Part shown: one piece after another, positions 19,046 to 28,393 of the stretch
Layout of the letters: each line of letters begins with the position of its first letter
Position numbering within the stretch: position 1 is the first letter of the stretch
Origin: Pantoea sp. 1.19
Lineage (GTDB): Bacteria > Pseudomonadota > Gammaproteobacteria > Enterobacterales > Enterobacteriaceae
Length of the DNA stretch: 64,000 bases
Reading direction: 5' to 3'
Assembly: GCF_001922585.1 (NCBI RefSeq)
Contig: NZ_MRBS01000007.1
Span: forward strand, 124,001 to 188,000
The notes under the pieces: generated by a model
Database searches by the model: none
The model's input: the letters and a program-made list of their open reading frames with translations, nothing else
What the model was told of the DNA's origin: nothing
Made by a program: the position numbers and the translations under genes

Positions 19046-20515
19046 ATGACGGCCGAATTGCTGGTGAATATTACGCCGGCAGAAACCCGCGTCGCTTATA
19101 TCGACGGCGGGATCCTGCAAGAGATCCACATCGAGCGCGAAGCGCGGCGCGGTATCGTCGGCAATATTTATAAGGGGCGGGTGAGTCGGGTGCTGCCGGG
19201 GATGCAGGCCGCTTTTGTAGATATCGGTCTGGAAAAGGCGGCGTTTTTGCACGCCTCGGACATCGTTCCGCACACCGAATGCGTGGCGGGGGAAGAGCAG
19301 AAAAATTTTAACGTGCGCGATATCGCCGAGCTGGTGCGTCAGGGCCAGGATCTGGTGGTGCAGGTGGTAAAAGACCCGCTCGGCACCAAGGGCGCACGCC
19401 TGACCACCGATATCACCTTGCCGTCACGCTATCTGGTGTTTATGCCCGGTGCGTCGCACGTGGGCGTTTCGCAGCGCATTGAAAGCGAAGCGGAGCGCGA
19501 GCGGCTGAAAAAGGTGGTGGCCCCGTGGTGTGACGATCAGGGTGGCTTTATTATCCGCACCGCTGCCGAAGGGGTGCGCGAGGAGGAGCTGGCGCAGGAC
19601 GCCGCGTTTCTGAAGCGGCTGTGGAACAAGGTCATGGAGCGTAAAAAACGTAACCAGACCCGTATCCGCCTGTACGGTGAGGTGGCGCTGTCGCAGCGTA
19701 TCCTGCGTGATTTTGCCGGAGCGGCCCTCGATCGGATCCGCGTGGATTCCCGCCTGACGTATGAGATGCTGCTGGAATTTACTGCCGAATACATTCCGGA
19801 AATGACCGCCAGGCTGGAGCACTACGCTGGCAAACAGCCGATATTTGATCTGTACGACGTGGAAAATGAGATTCAGCGCTCGCTGGATCGCAAGGTAGAG
19901 CTGAAGTCGGGCGGCTACCTGATCATCGATCAGACCGAAGCGATGACCACCATTGATATCAATACCGGCGCCTTCGTAGGGCATCGCAATCTCGATGAAA
20001 CCATCTTCAATACCAATGTTGAAGCCACCCAGGCGATTGCCCGTCAGCTGCGGCTGCGCAACCTCGGCGGCATCATCATTATCGATTTTATCGACATGAG
20101 TAATGAAGAACACCGCCGCCGCGTGCTGCACTCGCTGGAGCAGGCGCTGAGCAAAGATCGGGTGAAAACCAGCATCAGCGGTTTTTCCCAGCTAGGGCTG
20201 GTAGAGATGACCCGCAAGCGGACCCGCGAAAGCATCGAGCACGTGCTGTGTCACGACTGCCCGGTGTGTAAAGGGCGCGGCACGCTGAAAACCGTCGAAA
20301 CCGTGTGTTATGAAATCATGCGTGAAATTGTGCGCGTGCATCACGCTTACGATGCCGATCGCTTCCTGGTCTATGCGTCACCGGCGGTGGGGGAGGCGCT
20401 GAAAAGCGAAGAGTCACACGCGCTGGCCGAGGTGGAGATCTTTGTCGGTAAGCAGGTAAACGTTCAGATTGAACCGCTCTATACTCAGGAGCAGTTTGAT
20501 GTGGTGATGATGTAG
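19046..20515 (+). CDS. rng: Ribonuclease G
   Basis: Endoribonuclease that matures the 5' end of 16S rRNA and degrades selected mRNAs. 489 aa, identical in length to E. coli. An N-terminal S1 domain (GNIYKGRVSRVLPGMQAAFVD) is followed by the DNase-I-like catalytic domain with metal-binding aspartates in TTIDINTGAFVG and IIIDFIDM. The zinc-link cysteines are in CHDCPVCKGRG. It lacks the long degradosome scaffold of RNase E. The start at 19046 is one base after the yhdE stop. Confidence 0.98.
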   Translation: MTAELLVNITPAETRVAYIDGGILQEIHIEREARRGIVGNIYKGRVSRVLPGMQAAFVDIGLEKAAFLHASDIVPHTECVAGEEQKNFNVRDIAELVRQGQDLVVQVVKDPLGTKGARLTTDITLPSRYLVFMPGASHVGVSQRIESEAERERLKKVVAPWCDDQGGFIIRTAAEGVREEELAQDAAFLKRLWNKVMERKKRNQTRIRLYGEVALSQRILRDFAGAALDRIRVDSRLTYEMLLEFTAEYIPEMTARLEHYAGKQPIFDLYDVENEIQRSLDRKVELKSGGYLIIDQTEAMTTIDINTGAFVGHRNLDETIFNTNVEATQAIARQLRLRNLGGIIIIDFIDMSNEEHRRRVLHSLEQALSKDRVKTSISGFSQLGLVEMTRKRTRESIEHVLCHDCPVCKGRGTLKTVETVCYEIMREIVRVHHAYDADRFLVYASPAVGEALKSEESHALAEVEIFVGKQVNVQIEPLYTQEQFDVVMM

Positions 20516-20542
20516 CGGTCGATGGCTCTCAGGGAGGCGTGA

Positions 20543-23500
20543 GTGAAGCAACTGCCGAGGATCTTGTTACTGACAGGGGCAATCGCGATCGTGGTCGTGG
20601 CCCTGCTGGTCAGCGGCCTGCGGCTGTTTCTGCCGCACCTGGATCACTATCGCCAGCCGATCCTGCAGATGCTCTCTTCGCTCAGCGGCAGCACACTCCA
20701 GGCGGATCGGCTCGATGCCCGCTGGGAAAACTTTGGTCCGGTGTTGGAGGTACAGAACCTGCGCGCCGCACTGCCAAAGGAGACTTCGCTGCAGGTTAAC
20801 CGCATCACGCTGGCGCTGGATGTCTGGCAATCGCTGCTTCACGCCCGCTGGCAGTTTCGCGATCTGACCTTCTGGCAGCTGCACCTGGACACCCCGCAGC
20901 CGCTGTTTGAGGGCGACAGCAGCCAGCCCGCGCGGCTGCAGCCCAATCAGCTGACGGATCTGTTTCTGCGCCAGTTTGACCATTTTGACCTGCGCGACAG
21001 CACGTTCCGCTTTATGACCCCCTCCGGTCAGCAGGCCGAGCTAAGCATGCCGCGCCTCACCTGGCTGAATGAGCCGCAGCGCCACCGCGCAGAGGGGGAA
21101 GTGAGCCTTGCATCACTGACCGGTCAGCACGGCGTGGTGCAGCTGCGCCTCGATTTGCGCGATCAGCAGGGGCTGCTGGACAGCGGCCGGATCTGGCTGC
21201 AGGCGGACGATATTGATGTGAAGCCCTGGCTGGGGCAGTGGATGCGGGATAACACCTCTCTGACCAGTGCCCGCTTCAGCCTGTCGGCGTGGGTCAGCCT
21301 TGAACAGGGAACGGTGGCCGCGGGCGATCTGCTGCTGCATCACGGCGGCGCACGCTGGCAAGGCGACGGGCAGAGGCACTCGCTGGCGGTCAATAATCTC
21401 ACCGCGCACCTGTCGCGCGCCGGCCGCGGCTGGGCGCTCAACATCCCCAATACGCATATGCAAACCGATGGCCAGGCCTGGCCTGATGGGCACGTAGGGC
21501 TGCTTTGGCTGCCGGCGAAGTCGCCCGGCGGCGGCGAGATGCGCCTGCGCGCGACCCGGCTGGATCTGGCACGGGTGGATCCGCTGCTGCCGCTGCTGTC
21601 CGGACTCTCGCCGGCGCTGCTGGACACCTGGCGGGCCATGCAGCCGCGCGGCCAGCTGGATGCGCTGGCGCTGGATATTCCACTGGCAGAGCCGGAAAGT
21701 ACCCGCTTTCAGGCGCGCTGGCGTAATCTGAGCTGGCAGCCGTGGAAGCTGGTGCCCGGCATGCAGCATGTTGCCGGCAGCCTGAGCGGCAGCGTCAACG
21801 ATGGCCGGGTGGTTCTGGACGTGCAGCAGGCGACCGTGCCTTATGACGCGATGTTCCACGCGCCGCTGGCGATCCAGCGGGCCAGCGGTAGCCTGAGCTG
21901 GCAGTACAACGCCGACGGTGTCGCCCTGCAGGGGCGCGATCTCGATGTGCGTGCGACCTCGCTGTGGGCAACGGGCGATTTTCGCTGGTCGCAGCCGAAG
22001 TCGGGTGCGCCGCGGCTGGATATTCTGGCCGGGATTAACCTGAGCGACGCCGCCGAAGCCTGGCGTTACTTTCCGGAGCCGCTCATGGGACAGGATCTCG
22101 TCGACTACCTGAGCGGCGCACTGAAGGGCGGCCACGTCAACAACGCAACGCTGCTGTTTGCCGGCGATCCGTCGCGTTTTCCGTTCCGTCACCACGACGG
22201 GCAGTTTCAGGTTTCGGTGCCGCTGCGCGATGCCAGCTTTGCCTTTCAGCCTGGCTGGCCGGCGCTGTCGCCACTCGATGCCGATCTTGATTTCCGCAAT
22301 GATGGGCTGTGGATCCGCGCGCCGTCGGTTGCGCTGGGCAAGGTCGACGGAAACGCAATCAGCGCGGTGATCCCCGACTACCTGAAAGAAACGCTGATCA
22401 TTGACGGCGAGGTGCGCGGCACCGGACAGGCGGTCGGTGACTATTTTCAGCAGACCCCGCTGCGGGATTCGCTGGGGGCGGCGCTGGAGGCGTTACAGAT
22501 AGGCGGTAGCGTCGGCGGCCACCTGCATCTGACCATTCCGCTCAACGGCGAGGAGGTAGAGGCGCGCGGTAATGTGGATCTGCGCGACAACAGTCTGCTG
22601 ATTAAGCCGCTGGAGACGACCCTCACCGATCTGTCCGGCCAGTTCCGCTACCGAAACGGCGATCTGGAGAGCGATACCCTCAGCGCCCGCTGGTTTGGAC
22701 AGCCGACCCGGATCCGCTTTACGACCAATGAACAGCCGGAGGCGTTTCACGTCGGAGTGACTCTGCAGGGCGACTGGGCGCTAAACCGGCTGGTGGGCAT
22801 CCCGCACGCCGTGGCGCAGCGCTTGCAGGGCAGCGTGCCCTGGCAGGGTGATGTGGCCCTGACCTTGCCCCCGCGCGGCGGGGCTCGCTACGACGTGCAG
22901 GTCAACGGTAATTTACAGGGCGTCGCCAGTACGCTGCCGGCTCCGCTGGCAAAAGCCCGCGGGGAGTCGCTGCCGGTGAAGCTGGTGGCGCAGGGCGATC
23001 TGAAGCACTTTACGCTTAGCGGCAACATCGGCCCGCAGCAGCGTTTTAACAGCCGCTGGCTGCTGGGAGAGACCCTGCGGTTGGATCGCGGTGTGCTGGT
23101 GAACGACGCCAGACGCACGCCGCCGCTGCCGGCGACGCCGGGAATGACGCTCAATCTGCCTCCGCTGGACGGTGAGGCCTGGGCCACGCTGCTGGCCGCC
23201 GGAGAGTCTGGAAACCGTGCGGCCAGCGCCGCGCTGCCGGGAAATATCATGCTGTTAACGCCGCGCGTGGCGCTGGGCGGCCAGGACTGGCACGATGTCT
23301 CAACCACGCTCTCGCCGCTGGCGGGAGGCGGTACGCAGCTCGCCGTGCGCAGCCGCGAGCTGAACGGGGGCCTGACGATGCCTGCGGCGGGCCGCTGGCA
23401 GGCGAATATCCGCTATCTCTATTACAATCCGGGCCGCTTCCCCGGTGCGGAAGGCGGTGCCAGCGCGTCGCCCGCCCCGCGCGTCGATTTCAGCGACTGG

Positions 23501-24325
23501 CCTGCGCTAAACCTGCACTGCGAGGATTGCTGGGTGCGCGGGCAAAAGCTGGGGCGGGTGAGTGCCGATCTGACGCCGCGTCGCGATGTGCTGACGCTGA
23601 GCAACGGCCTGATCGATACCGGCACCGCGCGGCTGACCGCCAGTGGGGAGTGGGTTAACCGACCCGGTGCGGCACGCACATCGCTGAAGGGAACGCTGAG
23701 CGGTAAGAAAATTAACGCGGCGATAAACTGGTTCGGTCTCAATTCGCCGCTGCAGGATGCCCCGTTCAAGCTGGACTACGATTTGCACTGGCGCGCCGCG
23801 CCGTGGCAGCCTTCGCCGGAAACCCTGAGCGGCGTGCTGAAGTCCTCTCTGGGTGCCGGACACATCGCCGATGTGAACACCGGGCGCGCCGGCCAGCTGC
23901 TGCGGCTGTTTAGCTTCGATGCCCTGCTGCGTAAGCTGCGGCTGGACTTCAGCGATACTTTTAGTCAGGGCTTTTACTTTGATTCAATCACCGGCACGGC
24001 CTGGATCAAAGACGGTGTGATGCGTACTGAAAATCTGCTGATCGACGGGCTGGAAGCGGACATTGCCATGCAGGGCGATATCGATCTCGTGCGGCGGCGT
24101 ATTAATATGGAAGCGGTGGTCGCACCGGAGATCTCGGCCTCGGTCGGGGTGGCGGCGGCGTTTGCTGTGAACCCGATTGTCGGCGCGGCGGTGTTTGCCG
24201 CCAGCAAGGTTCTGGCACCGCTGTGGAATAAAATCTCGCTACTGCGCTATCACATCAGCGGACCGATTGATAAACCGGAAATTAACGAGGTGCTGCGCAA
24301 ACCCCGTAACGACCGTTCACGCTGA
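20543..24325 (+). CDS. yhdP: AsmA-like intermembrane lipid transport protein YhdP
   Basis: Very large inner-membrane-anchored periplasmic protein, 1260 aa (E. coli 1266), of the AsmA/TamB/YdbH bridge family. With TamB and YdbH it carries phospholipids to the outer membrane. One N-terminal membrane anchor (about residues 9-30) is followed by a long beta-rich repeat region and a conserved C-terminal segment. The start is GTG 20543, with AGGGAGG 6 nt upstream. It lies 27 bp after rng and is probably cotranscribed. Confidence 0.95.
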   Translation: MKQLPRILLLTGAIAIVVVALLVSGLRLFLPHLDHYRQPILQMLSSLSGSTLQADRLDARWENFGPVLEVQNLRAALPKETSLQVNRITLALDVWQSLLHARWQFRDLTFWQLHLDTPQPLFEGDSSQPARLQPNQLTDLFLRQFDHFDLRDSTFRFMTPSGQQAELSMPRLTWLNEPQRHRAEGEVSLASLTGQHGVVQLRLDLRDQQGLLDSGRIWLQADDIDVKPWLGQWMRDNTSLTSARFSLSAWVSLEQGTVAAGDLLLHHGGARWQGDGQRHSLAVNNLTAHLSRAGRGWALNIPNTHMQTDGQAWPDGHVGLLWLPAKSPGGGEMRLRATRLDLARVDPLLPLLSGLSPALLDTWRAMQPRGQLDALALDIPLAEPESTRFQARWRNLSWQPWKLVPGMQHVAGSLSGSVNDGRVVLDVQQATVPYDAMFHAPLAIQRASGSLSWQYNADGVALQGRDLDVRATSLWATGDFRWSQPKSGAPRLDILAGINLSDAAEAWRYFPEPLMGQDLVDYLSGALKGGHVNNATLLFAGDPSRFPFRHHDGQFQVSVPLRDASFAFQPGWPALSPLDADLDFRNDGLWIRAPSVALGKVDGNAISAVIPDYLKETLIIDGEVRGTGQAVGDYFQQTPLRDSLGAALEALQIGGSVGGHLHLTIPLNGEEVEARGNVDLRDNSLLIKPLETTLTDLSGQFRYRNGDLESDTLSARWFGQPTRIRFTTNEQPEAFHVGVTLQGDWALNRLVGIPHAVAQRLQGSVPWQGDVALTLPPRGGARYDVQVNGNLQGVASTLPAPLAKARGESLPVKLVAQGDLKHFTLSGNIGPQQRFNSRWLLGETLRLDRGVLVNDARRTPPLPATPGMTLNLPPLDGEAWATLLAAGESGNRAASAALPGNIMLLTPRVALGGQDWHDVSTTLSPLAGGGTQLAVRSRELNGGLTMPAAGRWQANIRYLYYNPGRFPGAEGGASASPAPRVDFSDWPALNLHCEDCWVRGQKLGRVSADLTPRRDVLTLSNGLIDTGTARLTASGEWVNRPGAARTSLKGTLSGKKINAAINWFGLNSPLQDAPFKLDYDLHWRAAPWQPSPETLSGVLKSSLGAGHIADVNTGRAGQLLRLFSFDALLRKLRLDFSDTFSQGFYFDSITGTAWIKDGVMRTENLLIDGLEADIAMQGDIDLVRRRINMEAVVAPEISASVGVAAAFAVNPIVGAAVFAASKVLAPLWNKISLLRYHISGPIDKPEINEVLRKPRNDRSR

Positions 24326-24412
24326 GTTTGACGCGCCGCGGGAATTGCCGCAGTCTGTCTTTCTGTTTCTTTGCTTCCTCCGGCTGCCGGGGGATGACTA
24401 CGAGTAAAAATC

Positions 24413-25858
24413 ATGAGCCTGAATTTCGTCACCGAGCAGTTACTGACTGCTAACCATCTCTCCCGGCAAGATTTGTTCACTATGCTGGGCATGCTCTCCG
24501 AGCGGCGGCTCGACTACGGTGATCTCTATTTCCAGTCCAGCTACCACGAATCCTGGGTGCTGGAGGACGGCATCATCAAGGACGGCTCCTGGAACATTGA
24601 CCAGGGCGTCGGCGTGCGGGCGGTCAGCGGTGAGAAAACCGGTTTTGCCTACGCCGACCAGATTACCCTGATGGCGCTTGAGCAGAGCGCCCGGGCGGCC
24701 CGCAGTATCGTGCAGGAGCAGGGCAACGGCCAGACGCAGGCGCTGCATGCGGTGCAGCACCGCGCACGGTATCCGGCGATAGATCCCCTGGGCAGCCTGA
24801 CCCGCGAAGAGAAAGTGGCGCTGCTGCACCGCGTCGATCGCGCGGCGCGCGCGGCGGATAGCCGGGTGCAGGAGGTGACCGCCAGCCTGACCGGCGTGTA
24901 CGAAACCGTGCTGGTGGCGGCCACCGACGGGACGCTGGCTGCCGATGTGCGCCCGCTGGTGCGCCTGTCGGTCAGCGTGCTGGTGGAGGAGGACGGCAAG
25001 CGCGAGCGCGGCAGCAGCGGCGGCGGCGGACGCAGCGGTTATCCCTTTTTTCTGGCCGATGAGAACGGCGAAGTGCGCGCCGAAGCCTGGGCGCGCGAGG
25101 CGGTGCGGATGGCACTGGTGAATCTGCATGCGGTAGCGGCACCGGCCGGTGCATTTCCGGTGGTGCTGGGCGCGGGCTGGCCGGGCGTGCTGCTGCATGA
25201 AGCAGTTGGGCACGGGCTGGAGGGCGACTTTAATCGCCGCGGTACCTCCATGTTCAGCGGTCAGATGGGGCAGCAGGTGGCCTCTCCGCTCTGTACCGTG
25301 GTGGATGACGGCACGCCGGAAGGGCTGCGCGGCTCGCTGGCGATCGACGACGAAGGGGTGCCGGGGCAGTATAATGTGCTGATTGAGAACGGTATCCTGA
25401 AGGGGCATATTCAGGATAAGCTGAACGCCCGCCTGATGGGGGTTGCGCCGACCGGAAACGGGCGGCGTGAATCCTATGCTCACCTGCCGATGCCGCGAAT
25501 GACCAACACCTACATGCTGGCGGGGCACTCGACCCCGCAGGAGATTATTGAGAGCGTGGATTACGGCCTGTATGCCCCCAACTTTGGCGGTGGCCAGGTG
25601 GACATCACCTCCGGGAAGTTTGTCTTCTCCACCTCGGAGGCCTATCTGATTGAGAAGGGCAAAATCACCCGGCCGGTTAAGGGCGCGACGCTGATTGGCT
25701 CCGGCATTGAGGCGATGCAGCAGATCTCGATGGTCGGTAACGATCTGGCGCTGGATAAAGGCGTTGGCGTGTGCGGTAAAGAGGGGCAAAGCGTGCCGGT
25801 TGGCGTCGGACAGCCGACGCTGAAGCTGGATAAAATGACCATCGGCGGTACGGCCTGA
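24413..25858 (+). CDS. tldD: Metalloprotease subunit TldD
   Basis: Zinc metalloprotease that with TldE (PmbA) degrades unfolded peptides and processes microcin B17 and CcdA. 481 aa, the E. coli length. The active-site motif [11 protein letters not shown] gives the HExxxH metal ligands His262, Glu263 and His267. ATG 24413 gives [11 protein letters not shown]. It sits 87 bp after yhdP and converges with aaeR. No T-rich terminator separates the two genes; the gap is occupied by the duplicated end of aaeR. Confidence 0.98.
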   Translation: MSLNFVTEQLLTANHLSRQDLFTMLGMLSERRLDYGDLYFQSSYHESWVLEDGIIKDGSWNIDQGVGVRAVSGEKTGFAYADQITLMALEQSARAARSIVQEQGNGQTQALHAVQHRARYPAIDPLGSLTREEKVALLHRVDRAARAADSRVQEVTASLTGVYETVLVAATDGTLAADVRPLVRLSVSVLVEEDGKRERGSSGGGGRSGYPFFLADENGEVRAEAWAREAVRMALVNLHAVAAPAGAFPVVLGAGWPGVLLHEAVGHGLEGDFNRRGTSMFSGQMGQQVASPLCTVVDDGTPEGLRGSLAIDDEGVPGQYNVLIENGILKGHIQDKLNARLMGVAPTGNGRRESYAHLPMPRMTNTYMLAGHSTPQEIIESVDYGLYAPNFGGGQVDITSGKFVFSTSEAYLIEKGKITRPVKGATLIGSGIEAMQQISMVGNDLALDKGVGVCGKEGQSVPVGVGQPTLKLDKMTIGGTA

Positions 25859-25868
25859 CGATCTGCCA

Positions 25869-26184
25869 CGCGCCGCCTGGCGTCGCGGCCGCCGCCGCCC
25901 GCTAGCGCGCGTGCGGATCGAGATAGTGCCAGGCTACCTGGCGGAAGTCGTCGGTCAGATAATTTATGCAGACCTGCACCTTCAGCGGCAGCTTATCCTT
26001 TTCGGTGTAGAGCGCGCACACCGGCCGCGCGCCGCCTGGCGTCGCGGCAGCCGCCCGCTAGCGCGCGTGCGGATCGAGATAGTGCCGGGCTACCTGGCGG
26101 AAGTAGTCGGTCAGATAATTTATACAGACCTGCACCTTCAGCGGCAGCTTATCCTTTTCGGTGTAGAGCGCGTACACCGGCCGC
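25869..26184. repeat. Tandem direct duplication covering the 3' end of aaeR
   Basis: Two adjacent direct copies: 25869-26027 (about 159 bp) and 26028-26184 (about 156 bp). They differ by four substitutions and one 3-bp indel region around 25889-25896. Each copy carries about 33 bp beyond the aaeR stop plus the last 40 or so codons of aaeR. A short GCGCCG sequence recurs at the copy boundaries, suggesting illegitimate recombination or slippage. Confidence 0.9.
25902..26027 (-). pseudogene. 3' fragment of aaeR (duplicated remnant)
   Basis: The first copy of the duplication encodes the last 41 residues of AaeR plus its TAG stop on the minus strand. There is no start codon or DNA-binding domain. 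Compared with the intact gene it carries Tyr-to-Cys, Tyr-to-Asp and Arg-to-Trp changes and one silent change (Cys TGT/TGC). Three of four substitutions are non-synonymous, which fits loss of selection on this copy. It can only be translated by read-through of aaeR, whose own stop lies upstream of it. Confidence 0.8.
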
Positions 26185-26975
26185 GGCGCCGACTGGTAGC
26201 GGCTGAACAGGATCTCCAGTTCGCCGGCCTTGATCTCATCAATTACCCACATCAGCGGCACAAACGCGACGCCGGCCCCGGTTTTTAGCCAGCGGTTCAG
26301 GGTTTGCGGATCGTTCGTCGTAAAGCGCCCACTGGGCGTGATGCGGGTTACCACCCCCTCCGGTGAAACCAGCTCAAAAGCGTTGTCCGGCCGTACGCTG
26401 TACTCCAGCCAGTGGGTGTCGGCAATGTCGGCCGGCTTATCCGGCACGCCCTGCTCCAGCAGCCAGCTTTTGGCCGCGCAGACCACCATCGGCATCGAGC
26501 CCAGGCGGCGGGAAAACAAACTGGAGTCGCGCAGTTCACCCACGCGGATCACCAGGTCCAGCCCGTCGGCTATCAGGTCCGGCGCCGGGATCCCCGACAC
26601 CAGATGAACGTTCAATCCCGGATAGGCCTTCAGCATTTCCGCCGTCATCGTCGCCAGGACGTTTTGCGCCATGGTCGAGGAGCTGCCAAGGCGCAGCGTC
26701 CCAATCGGCGTATTGTTGAACGCGTACAGCTGTTCGTGTACCGCCTGCGCTTCAGACAGCATCCGGCGGCAGCCTTGATAATAAATTCGACCGGCTTCGG
26801 TCAGGCCAAGGCTGCGGGTGCTGCGATTCAGTAGCTTGATATGTAATTCATCTTCCAGTTTTGCCACAGTCTGGCTGACTGAGGAGACACTCATCTGCAG
26901 CTGGCGAGCCGCCGCGGTAAATGACCCCATTTCAACCACTTTAGCGAAAACTGACATACCGCGTAGTCTTTCCAT
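26058..26975 (-). CDS. aaeR: LysR-type regulator AaeR
   Basis: Transcriptional activator of the divergent aaeXAB efflux operon, responding to aromatic carboxylic acids such as p-hydroxybenzoate. 305 aa (E. coli 309). The N-terminal winged helix-turn-helix is AARQLQMSVSSVSQTVAKLE, followed by a LysR substrate-binding domain. The last 40 codons are duplicated just downstream; the intact gene is the one joined to the DNA-binding domain. A CRP-like site lies 18 bp before its ATG. Confidence 0.95.
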   Translation of the reverse strand: MERLRGMSVFAKVVEMGSFTAAARQLQMSVSSVSQTVAKLEDELHIKLLNRSTRSLGLTEAGRIYYQGCRRMLSEAQAVHEQLYAFNNTPIGTLRLGSSSTMAQNVLATMTAEMLKAYPGLNVHLVSGIPAPDLIADGLDLVIRVGELRDSSLFSRRLGSMPMVVCAAKSWLLEQGVPDKPADIADTHWLEYSVRPDNAFELVSPEGVVTRITPSGRFTTNDPQTLNRWLKTGAGVAFVPLMWVIDEIKAGELEILFSRYQSAPRPVYALYTEKDKLPLKVQVCINYLTDYFRQVARHYLDPHAR

Positions 26976-26993
26976 TTTTCACTCTGGCTTAAA

Positions 26994-27009
26994 AGTGATT
27001 TAGATCACA
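26994..27009. promoter_or_regulatory. CRP-like site between aaeR and aaeX
   Basis: AGTGA-N6-TCACA, nine of ten core bases of the CRP consensus, in the 196-bp divergent region. It lies 18 bp from the aaeR start codon, so bound CRP might block aaeR or act on aaeXAB. AaeR operators are also expected here, but I could not define them. Confidence 0.5.
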
Positions 27010-27171
27010 TTCAGTAGATCGCACATAGTCAGCCGCGTTACTATACGGCGTCGCTCCCTCGTCAGGTTTACTGCTTCCTGGTTTACTGTGCTTCCACTAC
27101 GCTTAACGGAGTGGCGGTGGCGTATTGGCAGGCCGGGCGAAACACCGACACTGAACTTTACAGGATAATGT

Positions 27172-27375
27172 ATGAGCGTGCTTCCGGTTATGGTGCTGTT
27201 TGGGCTCTCTTTTCCGCCCATCTTCTTTGAAATCATCGTTTCACTGCTGCTGTTTTGGCTGGTGCAGAAACTGCTGGTTCCCACCGGGATCTATGGCCTG
27301 GTCTGGCATCCGGCGCTGTTCAATACCGCACTCTTTTGTTGCCTGTTCTGGCTGGTCTCTGCTCTGTTTGTCTGA
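27172..27375 (+). CDS. aaeX: Small membrane protein AaeX (DUF1656)
   Basis: 67 residues with two hydrophobic helices (about residues 4-26 and 44-66), the same size as E. coli AaeX. It includes the family core [22 protein letters not shown] (written here in part only). First gene of the aaeXAB efflux operon, 9 bp before aaeA. DUF1656 proteins accompany this pump type, but their mechanism is unknown. AGGA precedes ATG 27172. Confidence 0.95.
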   Translation: MSVLPVMVLFGLSFPPIFFEIIVSLLLFWLVQKLLVPTGIYGLVWHPALFNTALFCCLFWLVSALFV

Positions 27376-27384
27376 GGTTCGTTT

Positions 27385-28317
27385 GTGAAAACATTTATAA
27401 AAAAGATTACTCGCTATGCTATCACCTGCCTGTTGGTCATCATCGCAGCCATCGTGATTTTCCGCACCTGGGTGTTTTATACCGAGTCGCCGTGGACGCG
27501 GGACGCGAAGTTTTCCGCCGACGTAATCGCGATTGCCCCGGACGTCACCGGGCTGATTACCGAGGTGCGCGTGCGCGACAATCAGCTGGTGAAGAAAGGG
27601 GACGTCCTGTTTGTCATCGATCGCCCACGCTTTGAAAAAGCGCTGGCGGAAGCCGAAGCCGACGTCGCTTACTACCAGTCGCTGGTCAGTGAAAAACGCC
27701 GCGAGGCCGGCCGGCGCAACACGCTGGGCGTGCAGGCCATGTCGCGCGAGCAGATTGAGCAGTCCAACAGCGATTTGCAAACTACCGAGCATCAGCTGGC
27801 GAAAGCTCAGGCGACCCGGGATCTGGCTAAACTGGACCTCGCCCGCACGGTCATTAGCGCACCGGCCGATGGCTGGGTAACTAACCTCAACGTCTATCCG
27901 GGGGAGTTTATTACCCGCGGGTCGACGGCGGTGGCGCTGGTTCAGCAGCATAGCTTTTACGTGCAGGCGTATATGGAAGAGACCAAGCTGGAGCACATCC
28001 GTCCGGGCTATCGGGTTGAGATAACCCCGCTGGGCAGCAATCGCGTGCTGCACGGCACGGTGGACAGCGTGGCGGCAGGGGTGACCAACAGCAGTAGCTC
28101 TCGCGACAGCAAAGGGATGGCAACGGTGGATTCGAATCTGGAGTGGGTCCGGCTGGCGCAGCGTGTGCCGGTACGCATTCGCCTCGATCGGCAGTATGGC
28201 GATCTCTATCCGGCGGGCACCACCGCGACGGTGGTGATTACCGGTCAAACCGATCGCGCCGGAGAAGAGACGTCGCCGGTGATGAAACTGCTGCATCGCC
28301 TGCGTGAATTTGGCTGA
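27385..28317 (+). CDS. aaeA: p-Hydroxybenzoic acid efflux adaptor AaeA
   Basis: Membrane-fusion (HlyD-type) protein of the AaeAB pump. 310 aa, the same as E. coli. One N-terminal membrane anchor (about residues 10-30), the first lipoyl half-motif near [20 protein letters not shown], an alpha-helical hairpin (about 75-140) and the second half-motif [16 protein letters not shown]. It starts at GTG 27385. A strong hairpin lies between it and aaeB. Confidence 0.96.
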   Translation: MKTFIKKITRYAITCLLVIIAAIVIFRTWVFYTESPWTRDAKFSADVIAIAPDVTGLITEVRVRDNQLVKKGDVLFVIDRPRFEKALAEAEADVAYYQSLVSEKRREAGRRNTLGVQAMSREQIEQSNSDLQTTEHQLAKAQATRDLAKLDLARTVISAPADGWVTNLNVYPGEFITRGSTAVALVQQHSFYVQAYMEETKLEHIRPGYRVEITPLGSNRVLHGTVDSVAAGVTNSSSSRDSKGMATVDSNLEWVRLAQRVPVRIRLDRQYGDLYPAGTTATVVITGQTDRAGEETSPVMKLLHRLREFG

Positions 28318-28337
28318 CGGGCGTACGCCTCCCCGGT

Positions 28338-28363
28338 CGCCGCCGCCCGAACGGGCGGCGGCG
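28338..28363 (+). repeat. Intergenic hairpin between aaeA and aaeB
   Basis: Perfect 11-bp G+C arms (CGCCGCCGCCC/GGGCGGCGGCG) with a GAAC loop in the 76-bp gap. There is no T-run. It may reduce aaeB expression relative to aaeA or protect the upstream message. Confidence 0.55.
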
Positions 28364-28393
28364 TGATGCCCCTGTTAAGAGACACTCGCTGCT

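Noticed and set aside
24440-25789. Minus-strand frame of about 450 codons opposite tldD
   Set aside because: Antisense shadow of a fully conserved gene; His/Arg/Gln-rich composition typical of chance frames.
25911-26288. Plus-strand frame with an internal protein repeat (RIEIVPGYLAEVVGQIIY, twice)
   Set aside because: The repeat is the antisense image of the aaeR 3'-end duplication; the duplication is real but this protein is not supported.
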